Source of the DNA: Streptomyces sp. RFCAC02 | GTDB taxonomy: Bacteria; Actinomycetota; Actinomycetes; Streptomycetales; Streptomycetaceae | Reading direction: 5' to 3' | Assembly: GCF_004193175.1 (NCBI RefSeq) | Contig: NZ_SAUH01000001.1 | Span: 909,501-973,500, forward strand | DNA length: 64,000 bases | Part shown: positions 8,658-17,010 of the stretch, in pieces | Position numbering within the stretch: the stretch's first letter is position 1 | Layout of the letters: the number at the start of each line of letters is the position of its first letter | Translations under genes and position numbers: made by a program | Notes under the pieces: model-generated | What the model saw: only the letters and a program-made list of their open reading frames with translations | Databases searched by the model: none | Told to the model about the DNA's origin: nothing

Positions 8658-9557
8658 ATGACAGCCGCACCCGAGCGCACGGCCGATCTGTATCCGACCC
8701 GGGGCGCCACCGAGGTGGCCACACCCCGCCAGGACCCGGTGGTGTGGGCGGGAGTGGACGCGCCCGGGCCGTTCAGCGGCGCCGATCTTGCGTCCTTCGA
8801 GCGTGACGGCTTCGCCGCCGTCGAGCAGTTGATCGGCCCCGACGAGGTGGCGGTCTACCGGGCCGAGCTGGACCGGCTCGTCACGGACCCGGCCGTGCGG
8901 GCGGACGAGCGGTCCATCGTCGAGCCGGCGTCCCAGGAGATCAGGTCCGTCTTCGAGGTGCACCGGATCAGCGAGGTGTTCGCCGGGCTGGTGCGGGACC
9001 CGCGGGTCCTGGACCGGGCGCGGCAGATCCTCGGCTCCGACGTGTACGTGCACCAGAGCCGCATCAACGTGAAGCCGGGCTTCGGGGCCAGCGGGTTCTA
9101 CTGGCACTCCGACTTCGAGACCTGGCACGCCGAGGACGGCCTGCCGCGCATGCGGACGGTGTCGGTGTCCATCGCGCTGACCGAGAACCACGACACCAAC
9201 GGCGGCCTGATGATCATGCCGGGGTCGCACCGGTCGTTCCTCGGCTGCGCCGGCGAGACGCCGAAGGACAACTACAAGAAGTCGCTGCAGATGCAGGACG
9301 CGGGGACGCCGTCGGACGAGGCGCTGACCCGGTTCGCGGACGAGCACGGCATCAAGCTGTTCACCGGGCGCGCCGGGTCCGCGACCTGGTTCGACTGCAA
9401 CTGCATGCACGGGTCGGGCGACAACATCACGCCGTACCCGCGCAGCAACGTGTTCATCGTGTTCAACAGCGTGGAGAACGCGGCGGTCGAGCCGTTCGCC
9501 GCGCCCGTGCGGCGGCCGGAGTTCATCGGCGCGCGGGACTTCACGCCCGTGCGGTGA
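8658..9557 (+). CDS. ectD: Ectoine 5-hydroxylase EctD
   Basis: EctD is an Fe(II)/2-oxoglutarate dioxygenase that converts ectoine to 5-hydroxyectoine, which protects cells from heat and desiccation better than ectoine. The 299 aa product has the HxD iron motif in FYWHSDFETWH (about residue 150), the EctD signature around ENHDTNGGLMIMPGSH and the distal iron His in CMHGSGDN. GAGAGGAG precedes ATG 8658. It closes the operon, with a long hairpin after the stop. Confidence 0.96.
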   Translation: MTAAPERTADLYPTRGATEVATPRQDPVVWAGVDAPGPFSGADLASFERDGFAAVEQLIGPDEVAVYRAELDRLVTDPAVRADERSIVEPASQEIRSVFEVHRISEVFAGLVRDPRVLDRARQILGSDVYVHQSRINVKPGFGASGFYWHSDFETWHAEDGLPRMRTVSVSIALTENHDTNGGLMIMPGSHRSFLGCAGETPKDNYKKSLQMQDAGTPSDEALTRFADEHGIKLFTGRAGSATWFDCNCMHGSGDNITPYPRSNVFIVFNSVENAAVEPFAAPVRRPEFIGARDFTPVR

Positions 9558-9572
9558 GCCGCCCCGGCGGCT

Positions 9573-9615
9573 GACGGCGGCGCGGGTCCCGCGAGGCGGG
9601 GCCCGCGCCGCCGTC
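9573..9615. terminator. Hairpin terminator after ectD
   Basis: A 19-bp stem containing one T.G pair (9573-9591 with 9597-9615) and a 5-nt loop lies between the convergent ectD and phosphatase genes. It can end transcription from both sides. Confidence 0.75.
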
Positions 9616-9644
9616 GTCGTACGCGGCGGCGGACGGGCGGCGGG

Positions 9645-11564
9645 TCAGGTGCCGATGATCCCGCCGTCGCGGCGGCGGACGACGACCGTCGCCGAGCGGG
9701 GCCGCCCGTCGGGCGTGAAGTCGGGCCAGTTGCTGACCGCCCTCGGGTTCCGCGGCCCCGGAGCGCCCCACGCCGCGGTGGCCTCCCCCGGGTGCTGCAC
9801 GTTCACGAACATGGTGCGCCGGTCGGGGGTGAACGCCAGGCCGCTGATCTCCGCGCCGCGCGGCCCGGTCAGGAAGCGGCGGATCTCGCCGGTGCGGGGA
9901 TCGGCGGCGAGCATCTGGTTGTTGCCGATGCGCTCGTAGCCCCTGGCGGCGAGGTTCTGCGCCGAGTTGGACACGTCCGTCCTGATCCACAGGCGGCCGT
10001 CCGCGTCGAAGGACAGGCCGTCCGGCGAACCGAACAGGTCGTCCTCGCCCGGCTCGCTCGCCGGGTCGTGCAGCGGATCGCCCGCGAGGATGAAGATGTC
10101 CCAGTCGAACGCGGTCGCCGTGTGGTCGCGGCCCCGCTCGGTCCAGCGGACGATGTGCCCGTACGGGTTGGGCCTGCGGGGGCTGACCGCGCTGTCCCAG
10201 CCGCTGCCGTTCGTCAGCGTGCAGTACACGTCGCGGTTGTCGGGGTGCACGGCGATCCACTCGGGGCGGTCCATGCGGGTCGCGCCCACGGCGTCGGCCG
10301 CCTCGCGGGTGCGCAGCAGGACGTCGGCCTGGTCCGCGAAGCCGCCCGCGCGCGTGAGCGGCCCCGCGTCGTGCAGCAGCGGGAGCCATGTGCCGGTGCC
10401 GTCGTCGTCGAAGCGGGCGACGTACAGCGTGCCGTGGTCGAGCGGGCTGCGGCCCGCCGCCCGGTGGGCGCGCCAGGAGCCGTCGCCGACGAACTTGTAG
10501 ACGTAGTCGCCGTCCTGGTCGTCGCCGCTGTACGCCACGACCCGGCCGCGGGACTCGGTGACGGTGCAGCTCTCGTGCTTGAAGCGGCCGAGCGCCGTCC
10601 GTTTCACGGGCACCGCGGCCGGGTCGTGCGGGTCGATCTCCACGATCCAGCCGAAGCGGTTCGCCTCGTTGCCGTTCGCGGCGATGTCGAAGCGGGGGTC
10701 GGCGAGGTGCCAGCGGAAGCCGCCGCCGGTCGCCGAGAGGCCGTACCGGTCCTGGGCGGCGGTCGGGCGCCAGTCGGGGTCCTCGGTGCCGAAGTAGTTG
10801 TTCCAGTTCTCCTCGCAGGTCACGTAGGTGCCCCACGGGGTGAAGCCGCTGGAGCAGTTGTTGAGCGTGCCCATCGGCGGGTTCGCCGAGCGGAGGGCCG
10901 GGTGGTCGGCGCCGACGGGTCCCGAGAACGTGACGGGTGTGGCGCCCGTGACGCGGCGGGCGCGGGGGGACGCGACCACCTGCCAGCCGTCGCCGCGCTG
11001 TTCGACCTCCACGACGCTGACGCCGTGCGCGGCGAGCGCCTTGGCGACCTTCTCCGGCGTCATGGCGGCCGGCCCGTCGGGGAACAGGAGGTCCTGGTCG
11101 ATGTACTCGTGGTTCAGGACGAGGAGGCCGCGGCGGCTGCCCTCGTCGCCGGGGCCGAGGGGGAAGTAGTGCATGCCGTCGTGGTGCATGCCGACCTGCT
11201 CGGCCTGCTCGGCCGCGGTGTTGCCCGCGCCGGGGCACCAGGCGGGGCCGCCGGGCCGTACCGGCGTGCCCCAGGGGATGATGACCTGCGTCTCGTACCC
11301 GTCGGGCACGACGAGCGTGTCGTCGTCGGCCGTCGGGACGGGCGTGAAGCCGAGCAGGCCGCGGGGGTCGGCGCCGGGCGCGGCGGCGGCCGTGCCGGTG
11401 CGCGCGGCGAGCAGGAACGCGGCGGCGGCCGCGGTGCCGCCGCGCAGGGCGGTGCGGCGGGACATCCGCCGGGCGGCCACCGCGCCGAACGGGGGGTTGT
11501 CCGACGGGTTGGAGCTGACCTCGTCCGGGTCGAATCCGGGGAAGACCGGCGGCGGTGCGGACAT
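9645..11564 (-). CDS. PhoX-family (DUF839) secreted phosphatase-like protein
   Basis: The 639 aa product matches the PhoX/DUF839 family of calcium- and iron-dependent alkaline phosphatases, which release phosphate from organic esters outside the cell. A twin-arginine signal lies about residues 32-62 (RRMSRRTALRG followed by an Ala-rich hydrophobic segment). Family-typical stretches include TCEENWNNYFG and GRFKHESCTV with a nearby YSGDDQDGDYVY. ATG 11564 has GAGGTGA 4 nt upstream. I see no clear PHO box before it, so phosphate control is not shown. It diverges from an IclR regulator across 221 nt. Confidence 0.85.
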   Translation of the reverse strand: MSAPPPVFPGFDPDEVSSNPSDNPPFGAVAARRMSRRTALRGGTAAAAAFLLAARTGTAAAAPGADPRGLLGFTPVPTADDDTLVVPDGYETQVIIPWGTPVRPGGPAWCPGAGNTAAEQAEQVGMHHDGMHYFPLGPGDEGSRRGLLVLNHEYIDQDLLFPDGPAAMTPEKVAKALAAHGVSVVEVEQRGDGWQVVASPRARRVTGATPVTFSGPVGADHPALRSANPPMGTLNNCSSGFTPWGTYVTCEENWNNYFGTEDPDWRPTAAQDRYGLSATGGGFRWHLADPRFDIAANGNEANRFGWIVEIDPHDPAAVPVKRTALGRFKHESCTVTESRGRVVAYSGDDQDGDYVYKFVGDGSWRAHRAAGRSPLDHGTLYVARFDDDGTGTWLPLLHDAGPLTRAGGFADQADVLLRTREAADAVGATRMDRPEWIAVHPDNRDVYCTLTNGSGWDSAVSPRRPNPYGHIVRWTERGRDHTATAFDWDIFILAGDPLHDPASEPGEDDLFGSPDGLSFDADGRLWIRTDVSNSAQNLAARGYERIGNNQMLAADPRTGEIRRFLTGPRGAEISGLAFTPDRRTMFVNVQHPGEATAAWGAPGPRNPRAVSNWPDFTPDGRPRSATVVVRRRDGGIIGT

Positions 11565-11588
11565 CGCGTCACCTCGTGGGGGGCTGGT

Positions 11589-11627
11589 TGCGTACGGTGC
11601 GTATGCGATTGTGCACCGTGTGCGTAC
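11589..11627. promoter_or_regulatory. Repeat-rich operator-like region between phoX-like gene and iclR
   Basis: Just upstream of the phosphatase start are three TGCGTA copies (about 11589, 11598 and 11621), and an inverted repeat ACGGTGC-N12-GCACCGT (11594-11600 with 11613-11619). It could be a binding site for the adjacent IclR protein or for a phosphatase regulator. No binding data can be inferred. Confidence 0.35.
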
Positions 11628-11785
11628 CCTTTCGTGTGCGGTGGGGAACGTTGCGTGATGTTCCCGGGGTGCGCGTCCGCGTTCCGCGCGCGGCGCTACG
11701 CTGAGTTCGGCGATGCGGACACCGTCCCCGTATGTGAATCGCCTGTTCGGGCGGCGGGGACGGCCACAGTGAGGGGGTCTGACGG

Positions 11786-12559
11786 ATGGCGGCGGGAGAC
11801 GCGGCGGGCGGTGCCCAGGTCAAGTCGGCGGTGCGCACGGTCGAGCTGCTCGAGTTCTTCGCCGGGCGGCCCGGCATGCACACGCTGGCCGACGTGCAGG
11901 CGGCGGTCGGCTACCCCAAGTCGAGCCTCTACATGCTGCTGCGGACCCTCGTCGAACTCGGCTGGGTCGAGACGGACGCCACCGGCACCCGCTACGGGAT
12001 CGGGGTGCGCGCCCTGCTCGTCGGCACGTCCTACATCGACGGCGACGAGGCCGTGGCGGCGGCGCGGCCCACCCTGGACCGGCTGTCCGACGACACCTCG
12101 GAGACGATCCACCTCGCCCGCCTCGACGGCACGAACGTCGTCTACCTCGCCACGCGCCAGTCGCAGCACTACCTGCGGCCGTTCACGCGCGTCGGCCGGC
12201 GCCTGCCCGCCCACTCCACGTCGCTCGGCAAGGCGCTGCTCGCCACCTGCACCGACGACCAGGTGCGGGCGATGCTGCCGGAGCGCCTCGAACCGCTGAC
12301 CGAGCACACCGTCACGGACCGGGAGCAGCTCATCCGCGACCTGCGGGCGGTGCGGGAGCGCGGGTACGCCGTCGACCGCGAGGAGAACACCCTCGGCCTC
12401 AGCTGCTTCGGCATCGCGATCCCCTACCGCACGCCGGCGCGGGACGCGATCAGCTGCTCGGTGCCGGTGGCGCGGCTGACGCCCGGGCACGAACAGCTCA
12501 TCAGGGACGCGCTGTTCGACGCGCGGGACCGGCTGTCCCTCGCCACGCGGCACCTGTGA
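11786..12559 (+). CDS. IclR-family transcriptional regulator
   Basis: The 257 aa protein has an N-terminal winged helix (about residues 12-70, with LADVQAAVGYPKSSLYMLLRTL as recognition region) and a C-terminal IclR effector domain (LPAHSTSLGKALLA and YAVDREENTLGLSCF are family signatures). IclR proteins bind small acids or sugars and usually control catabolic genes. The sugar-acid genes start about 2 kb away, so they are possible targets, but the divergent phosphatase gene is closer. ATG 11786 gives the complete HTH; no strong ribosome site is visible. Confidence 0.88.
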   Translation: MAAGDAAGGAQVKSAVRTVELLEFFAGRPGMHTLADVQAAVGYPKSSLYMLLRTLVELGWVETDATGTRYGIGVRALLVGTSYIDGDEAVAAARPTLDRLSDDTSETIHLARLDGTNVVYLATRQSQHYLRPFTRVGRRLPAHSTSLGKALLATCTDDQVRAMLPERLEPLTEHTVTDREQLIRDLRAVRERGYAVDREENTLGLSCFGIAIPYRTPARDAISCSVPVARLTPGHEQLIRDALFDARDRLSLATRHL

Positions 12560-12577
12560 CGGCGCCCCGCCCGCACC

Positions 12578-13069
12578 TCAGTGGTGCCAGGGCAGCCTGA
12601 CGGGCTCGGCCGGGACGCGGCCGGCCAGCAGGTCCGTGAGCAGCGGGGCGAGGCGCAGCGGTATGACGCGCTCCGCCGTGGTGGCCAGCTCGGCGACGGG
12701 CCACCAGCGGTGCCCGGTCGTCGAGCCGCTCTCGTACGTCTCCATGCGGCTGGTGTCCACCTCGTGGGAGACGACCCGGTGCAGGAAGAACACGTCCTCG
12801 AACAGGCCGCTCTTCCAGCCGAGATCGGCGTGGCCGCCGGTGACGGCGACCGGCCGGCCGAGGACGGCGGCGGTGGTCCGCAGGCCGGTCTCCTCCCACA
12901 GCTCCCTGGCCGCCGCCTCGGCGAGCTTCTCGCCCCGCTTGACGCCGCCGCCCGGGGTGAGCCACTCGGACTCGCCCGGGGTGAGGCCCCGCATCCTGAA
13001 CAGGAGGAGACGGTCGTCGGAGTCGAGCAGCAGGACGCGTGCCGAGCGGCGGGCCAGGGTGTGTGTCAT
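12578..13069 (-). CDS. NUDIX hydrolase
   Basis: The 163 aa protein has an intact NUDIX box (GGGVKRGE followed by REL-WEETGL, about residues 40-64), the Mg2+-dependent site that cleaves nucleoside diphosphates linked to another moiety. It starts only 5 nt after the stop of the purine permease on the same strand and has no ribosome site of its own, so translation is probably coupled. The pairing hints at purine nucleotide housekeeping, but the substrate cannot be deduced. Confidence 0.85.
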   Translation of the reverse strand: MTHTLARRSARVLLLDSDDRLLLFRMRGLTPGESEWLTPGGGVKRGEKLAEAAARELWEETGLRTTAAVLGRPVAVTGGHADLGWKSGLFEDVFFLHRVVSHEVDTSRMETYESGSTTGHRWWPVAELATTAERVIPLRLAPLLTDLLAGRVPAEPVRLPWHH

Positions 13070-13074
13070 GGAGG

Positions 13075-14493
13075 TCAGTCAACACCAAGCAGTTGTTCGA
13101 TGGGGTTGATGGCGAAGTACACGAGGAACAGGGCGGCCGTGACCCACAGCAGCCAGGTGACCTCGCGGCGGCGGCCCAGCACGACCTTGAGGACCACGTA
13201 GGCGAGGAAGCCTGCGCCGATGCCGTTGGTGATCGAGTAGGTGAAGGGCATGACGGCGATCGTGACGAACGCCGGGATGGCGATCGCGTAGTCCGTCCAG
13301 TCGATGCGCGCGACCTGCACCATCATGAGGAAGCCGACCGCGACCAGGGCCGGGGCCGCCGCCTGCGAGGGGACGATCGCGGCGATCGGCGACAGGAACA
13401 GCGCCAGGGCGAAGAGCGCGCCGGTGACGATGTTGGCGAAGCCGGTCCTGGCGCCCTCGCCGACACCGGCGGCCGACTCGACGAACGAGGTGTTGGAGGA
13501 GGCGGACGCGGCGCCGCCGGCCGCGGCGGCCAGACCGTCCACGAACAGCAGGCGGCCCAGGCGCGGCACGCGACCCCGGTCGTCCAGCAGGCCCGCCTCG
13601 CTGGTGACGCCGACCGCGGTGCCCATCGTGTCGAAGAAGTCGGTCAGGAACAGGGTGAAGATGAGCAGGACGGCCGTGACGACGCTCACCTCGCCGAAGG
13701 CGCCGAAGAGGCTGAAGTGGCCGAGCAGCCCGAAGTCCGGCGCGGCCACCAGCTCGTCGGGGACCTCGGGCACGGTCATGCCCCAGGCGGCGTCGTCGAT
13801 GTCGGCGATCGCGTTGATGACGATCGCGACCACGGTCATGACGAGGATGCTGATGAGGATGGCGCCCCTGACCTTGCGGGCGATCAGCGCGAGCGTGAGG
13901 AGCAGGCCGAGGCAGAAGACGAGGATCGGCCAGCCGTGCAGCTCGCCCGTGCCGCCGAGGGACAGCGGCGGGGAGCCGGCCAGGCCCGTCGTGAAGCCCG
14001 CGTCCACGAAGCCGATGAGGGCGATGAACAGGCCGATGCCGACGCCGATGGCCTGCTTGAGGCCCATCGGGATGGCGTTCATCACGGCCTCGCGGAAGCC
14101 GGTGGCGGACAGCACGCACAGGATGATGCCCTCGATGACGATCAGGCCCATCGCGTCGGGCCAGGTCATGCGGGGCACGATCTGGTAGGCGGTCATGGCG
14201 TTGATGCCGAGGCCGGCCGCCAGGGCGAGCGGCAGGTTCGCCGTGATGCCCATCAGGACGGTCATGATCGCCGCGACGAGGGCCGTCACCGTGACGAGCT
14301 GCGGCAGGGAGAGCTGGTCGCCGTTGATGTCGTGGACGTTCGGCCCGCCGAGGATCAGCGGGTTGAGGACCAGGATGTAGGCCATCGCGAAGAAGGTGAC
14401 CAGGCCGCCGCGCACCTCCCGCCCGACGGTTGAGCCTCGCTCCGAGATCCGGAAGAACCGGTCGAGGCGTTGGACGGACGGTGACGGCGGCAT
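13075..14493 (-). CDS. NCS2-family purine permease (AzgA/PbuG-like)
   Basis: The 472 aa polytopic membrane protein belongs to the AzgA/GhxP branch of NCS2 proton symporters, which import adenine, guanine or hypoxanthine. Family signatures are visible: EVRGGLVTFFAMAYIL near residue 22, GINAMTAYQI, the acidic DFFDTMGT stretch and SASSNTSFVESAAGV. Hydrophobicity suggests 12-14 membrane segments. A GAGGAA site precedes ATG 14493. The NUDIX gene follows as the second cistron. About 165 nt of leader region lies before it; I see no purine riboswitch there. Confidence 0.9.
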   Translation of the reverse strand: MPPSPSVQRLDRFFRISERGSTVGREVRGGLVTFFAMAYILVLNPLILGGPNVHDINGDQLSLPQLVTVTALVAAIMTVLMGITANLPLALAAGLGINAMTAYQIVPRMTWPDAMGLIVIEGIILCVLSATGFREAVMNAIPMGLKQAIGVGIGLFIALIGFVDAGFTTGLAGSPPLSLGGTGELHGWPILVFCLGLLLTLALIARKVRGAILISILVMTVVAIVINAIADIDDAAWGMTVPEVPDELVAAPDFGLLGHFSLFGAFGEVSVVTAVLLIFTLFLTDFFDTMGTAVGVTSEAGLLDDRGRVPRLGRLLFVDGLAAAAGGAASASSNTSFVESAAGVGEGARTGFANIVTGALFALALFLSPIAAIVPSQAAAPALVAVGFLMMVQVARIDWTDYAIAIPAFVTIAVMPFTYSITNGIGAGFLAYVVLKVVLGRRREVTWLLWVTAALFLVYFAINPIEQLLGVD

Positions 14494-14660
14494 GGCGGTG
14501 TTCCTCTGCGCGGACTGGGGACGGACGTACGGGGACCCCGGAATTCTGCCGGTCGGGCAGTATGGGGAGGTTTTCCCTGTGTAACACGATGCCGCACCGT
14601 TACGGAATCGAGCCCTCCGCTTGGCCGCGCCGCGCTGACCGGATACCGGGTCCCGGACGG

Positions 14661-15908
14661 TCAGCCGCGCAGTGCCGCCGTCACGGCCGCGAGGTCGGCG
14701 TCCGTCGCGAGCCCGGCGTGGTAGAGCCGCAGTTCCGTCGCGCCGAGGGCGGCGGCGTGCCGCGCGTCCTCGGCGAGCGTGCCGGGGCTGCCGCCCATGC
14801 CCGTGACGACGGTGAAGTTCGCCGCGACGGTGTGCCGCGCGTCACGGTGGCCGGTGAACGGGGTCAGCACCGCCGCCCTGCCCGCCGCTCCCCCGGGGCC
14901 GCCCGGGCAGGGCAGCACCACGCCGTCCGCCCGTCCGAGGACGGCGGCCGGGTCCGTACCCGCGTTGGCGCCGCAGCGGTGGGGTGCCGGGTCGGCGTGC
15001 AGCAGGACGCGGAAGTCCGGCACGCCGCGCCGCGCCGCCTCGGCGCGCACCGCATCGACGGCGGCCCGCCGGAACGCGTCGGCCGCCCCGTCGCGCCAGG
15101 CAGCGACGGCCGCGGCGCGGTCGGCGCCGAGCGCCTTCTCCACGGCCGCCCACTCGTCGTCCCTGGTCGCCGGCGCGGGGCGGGGCGGCCCCGACCAGTA
15201 CGGGGCCAGGGCGGCGTCCACGGCGGCCCGCAGCTCGTCGGCGTCGAGGCCGTGGCCGGCGTAGCCCGCCTCGCACACGTCGCAGAAGCACAGCGACATG
15301 AGCCAGCCGCCGACCGGGCCGAGGGCGGCGCCGCCGATCTTGTCGTGGGCGTGCAGGTGGTCCAGGCCGTACCAGCCGCAGGACTCCAGCTCGGTGCCGC
15401 GCGCCCCCGGGCGCACCGCGGCCTCGGCGGCGAGCGCGGCGGCGTACGCGCGGACCTCGGGGCGCGCGACGCACGGCGCCCAGACGTAGCGGTCGCCGTA
15501 CGCGTTGCGGACGGTGCTGCCGGGGTGGTCCTCGCCGAGGCGCGAGTTGTGGGCGAGGATCACCCAGCTGTGCACGTCGAGGCCGGCGTCCTCCAGGGCG
15601 GCGGCGGCCTCGCCGTACGGGTCGTCGCCGGGCAGCCAGCCCTGGGGGTACGGGCGCAGCGCGTGGCCGGCCCAGCGGCCGGGGTCGGCGGGGTAGTAGA
15701 CGGCCGAGTGGCGCGCCGTGACGATGCGCCGGGCGGGGTGGCGGGGCGTCAGGGCACGGGTGGAGTGGTAGGCGGCGGCGAGGGTGGCCTGCGTGACGCC
15801 GGTCGCGGCGAGGCGGTCGGCGGCGGCCGGGTCGCCCGCGATGTCCCACGGGTAGACGAAGGCGGCGGCGCGCGGCGGCGTGTGCGGGGTCTGGTTCACG
15901 GGGCTCAC
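14661..15908 (-). CDS. Unknown protein coupled to KdgD (putative barrel enzyme)
   Basis: I do not recognise this 415 aa protein. It is cytosolic, with no signal or membrane segment, and begins FVYPWDIAGDPAAADRL, reminiscent of barrel enzymes acting on glycans. It has a Cys-rich patch (SLCFCDVCEAGY, about residue 205) and several conserved-looking aromatic stretches (YYPADPGRW, SCGWYGLDHLHAHDKIGG). Its GTG start at 15908 overlaps the kdgD stop as GTGA, so the two are translated together, pointing to a role in sugar-acid metabolism. A lactonase, isomerase or glycosidase are possibilities I cannot separate. Confidence 0.75.
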   Translation of the reverse strand: MSPVNQTPHTPPRAAAFVYPWDIAGDPAAADRLAATGVTQATLAAAYHSTRALTPRHPARRIVTARHSAVYYPADPGRWAGHALRPYPQGWLPGDDPYGEAAAALEDAGLDVHSWVILAHNSRLGEDHPGSTVRNAYGDRYVWAPCVARPEVRAYAAALAAEAAVRPGARGTELESCGWYGLDHLHAHDKIGGAALGPVGGWLMSLCFCDVCEAGYAGHGLDADELRAAVDAALAPYWSGPPRPAPATRDDEWAAVEKALGADRAAAVAAWRDGAADAFRRAAVDAVRAEAARRGVPDFRVLLHADPAPHRCGANAGTDPAAVLGRADGVVLPCPGGPGGAAGRAAVLTPFTGHRDARHTVAANFTVVTGMGGSPGTLAEDARHAAALGATELRLYHAGLATDADLAAVTAALRG

Positions 15909-16849
15909 TTCTTGACGAGGCCGAGACCGGTCTCGATGAGGCGGGCGAGGATGTCGACGTGTTCGGGCGCGGGGTCGGCGAGGGGGGCGCGGACGGGGCC
16001 GACGTCGAGACCCCGCAGCCGTACCCCCGCCTTCACGAGGGAGACGGCGTAGCCGCGACCCCGGTTGCGCAGCTCGACCAGGGGCCGGTAGAAGCCGTCG
16101 AGGAGCGCGGCGACGGTGGCGCCGTCGCCGGTGGCGAGCGCGGCGTGGAAGGCGAGGGCGATCTCGGGCGCGAAGCAGAAGACGGCCGAGGAGTAGAGGT
16201 CGACGCCGATGCCGCGGTAGGCGAGGCCGGTGAGTTCGGCGGTGGGCAGGCCGTTGAAGTAGCGGAACGTCTCGTCCGGCGCCTCGGTGCGGACGGCGGA
16301 GATGATGCGCTGGAGGAGGTCGAGGTCGCCCAGGCCGTCCTTCAGGCCGACGATGCCGGGCGTGCGGGCGAGGCGGACGACGGAGTCGGGGGTGAAGGTG
16401 ACGTTGTCGCGCTGGTAGACGATCACGTCGAGGGAGGTGGCGCCGGCTATCTCGGCGTAGTGGCGCACCAGTCCGTCCTGCCCGGCGGTGATGAGGTAGG
16501 GCGGGAGCGCGAGGAGGCCGTCGGCGCCCGCGGTCTCGGCGCGGCGCGCCAGGTCGACGGCGAGGGCGGTGCCGTAGCCGGTGCCGGCGACGACGGGGAC
16601 CTCGCCGGCGGCCGTCTCGACGGCGGTGGCGACGACGGCGGAGAACTCGTCGGGGGCCAGGGCGTGGAACTCACCGGTGCCGCAGGCGGTGAACACGGCG
16701 CCGGCGCCGGCGTCCACACCGGCGCGCACGTGCGCCCGGTACACGTCGAGGTCGAGGGAGCCGTCGGGGGCGTAGGGGGTCACCGGGAAGAACAGCAGTC
16801 CTTCCAGGCGGCCGGCGAGCGTGCTGGCGGCGGGCGCGGCTTCGGTCAT
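15905..16849 (-). CDS. kdgD: 5-dehydro-4-deoxyglucarate dehydratase (KdgD-like)
   Basis: KdgD belongs to the DHDPS/NAL aldolase superfamily and converts 5-keto-4-deoxyglucarate to alpha-ketoglutarate semialdehyde with loss of water and CO2, in oxidative uronate catabolism. The 314 aa product shows family features: LLFFPVTPYAPDG at the start, CGTGEFHAL, the barrel Tyr in VIVYQRDN and the Schiff-base Lys in GIVGLKDG. I start at ATG 16849 (MTEAAPA) because GAGGGA is well spaced for it; ATG 16855 is too close to that site. The divergent uronate dehydrogenase gene supports the role. Specificity is inferred, as DHDPS relatives are easily confused. Confidence 0.82.
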   Translation of the reverse strand: MTEAAPAASTLAGRLEGLLFFPVTPYAPDGSLDLDVYRAHVRAGVDAGAGAVFTACGTGEFHALAPDEFSAVVATAVETAAGEVPVVAGTGYGTALAVDLARRAETAGADGLLALPPYLITAGQDGLVRHYAEIAGATSLDVIVYQRDNVTFTPDSVVRLARTPGIVGLKDGLGDLDLLQRIISAVRTEAPDETFRYFNGLPTAELTGLAYRGIGVDLYSSAVFCFAPEIALAFHAALATGDGATVAALLDGFYRPLVELRNRGRGYAVSLVKAGVRLRGLDVGPVRAPLADPAPEHVDILARLIETGLGLVKK

Positions 16850-16893
16850 TCCCATCTCCCTCACCGTGCAACATGATGACTGGCGTCCATATT

Positions 16894-16917
16894 CCTGAAC
16901 GGCCACGCTAGTTCAGG
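16894..16917. promoter_or_regulatory. Inverted repeat upstream of kdgD
   Basis: Perfect 7-bp arms CCTGAAC (16894-16900) and GTTCAGG (16911-16917) are separated by 10 nt in the divergent kdgD-udh gap. The size suits a dimeric regulator. The site lies about 45 nt before the kdgD start. Confidence 0.4.
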
Positions 16918-16941
16918 CGCGATTCACCGGTCAAGTTGCCG

Positions 16942-16984
16942 TTGACGTGCGGGGAGCCGCCCCTTAGCGTGTCCTCATATATGA
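16942..16984 (+). promoter_or_regulatory. udh promoter and overlapping palindrome
   Basis: TTGACG (16942-16947) and TAGCGT (16965-16970) are separated by exactly 17 nt, a strong vegetative-type promoter. The predicted start point near 16977 falls inside the perfect palindrome TCATATATGA (16975-16984). Its position suggests a repressor operator. The half-site CATAT/ATATG also occurs at the GntR gene (28784-28798). Confidence 0.6.
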
Positions 16985-17010
16985 ACCGGCGAGAGGAAGA
17001 CGGGACTTCG

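Noticed and set aside
9792..12299. An 835-codon plus-strand ORF
   Set aside because: It is the antisense shadow of the PhoX-like gene joined to an out-of-frame reading of the IclR gene; its composition is the Arg/Gly/Val/Ala-rich type typical of shadows.
14494..14660. Purine riboswitch before the NCS2 permease
   Set aside because: No aptamer-like paired helices or conserved loop bases are visible in the leader.
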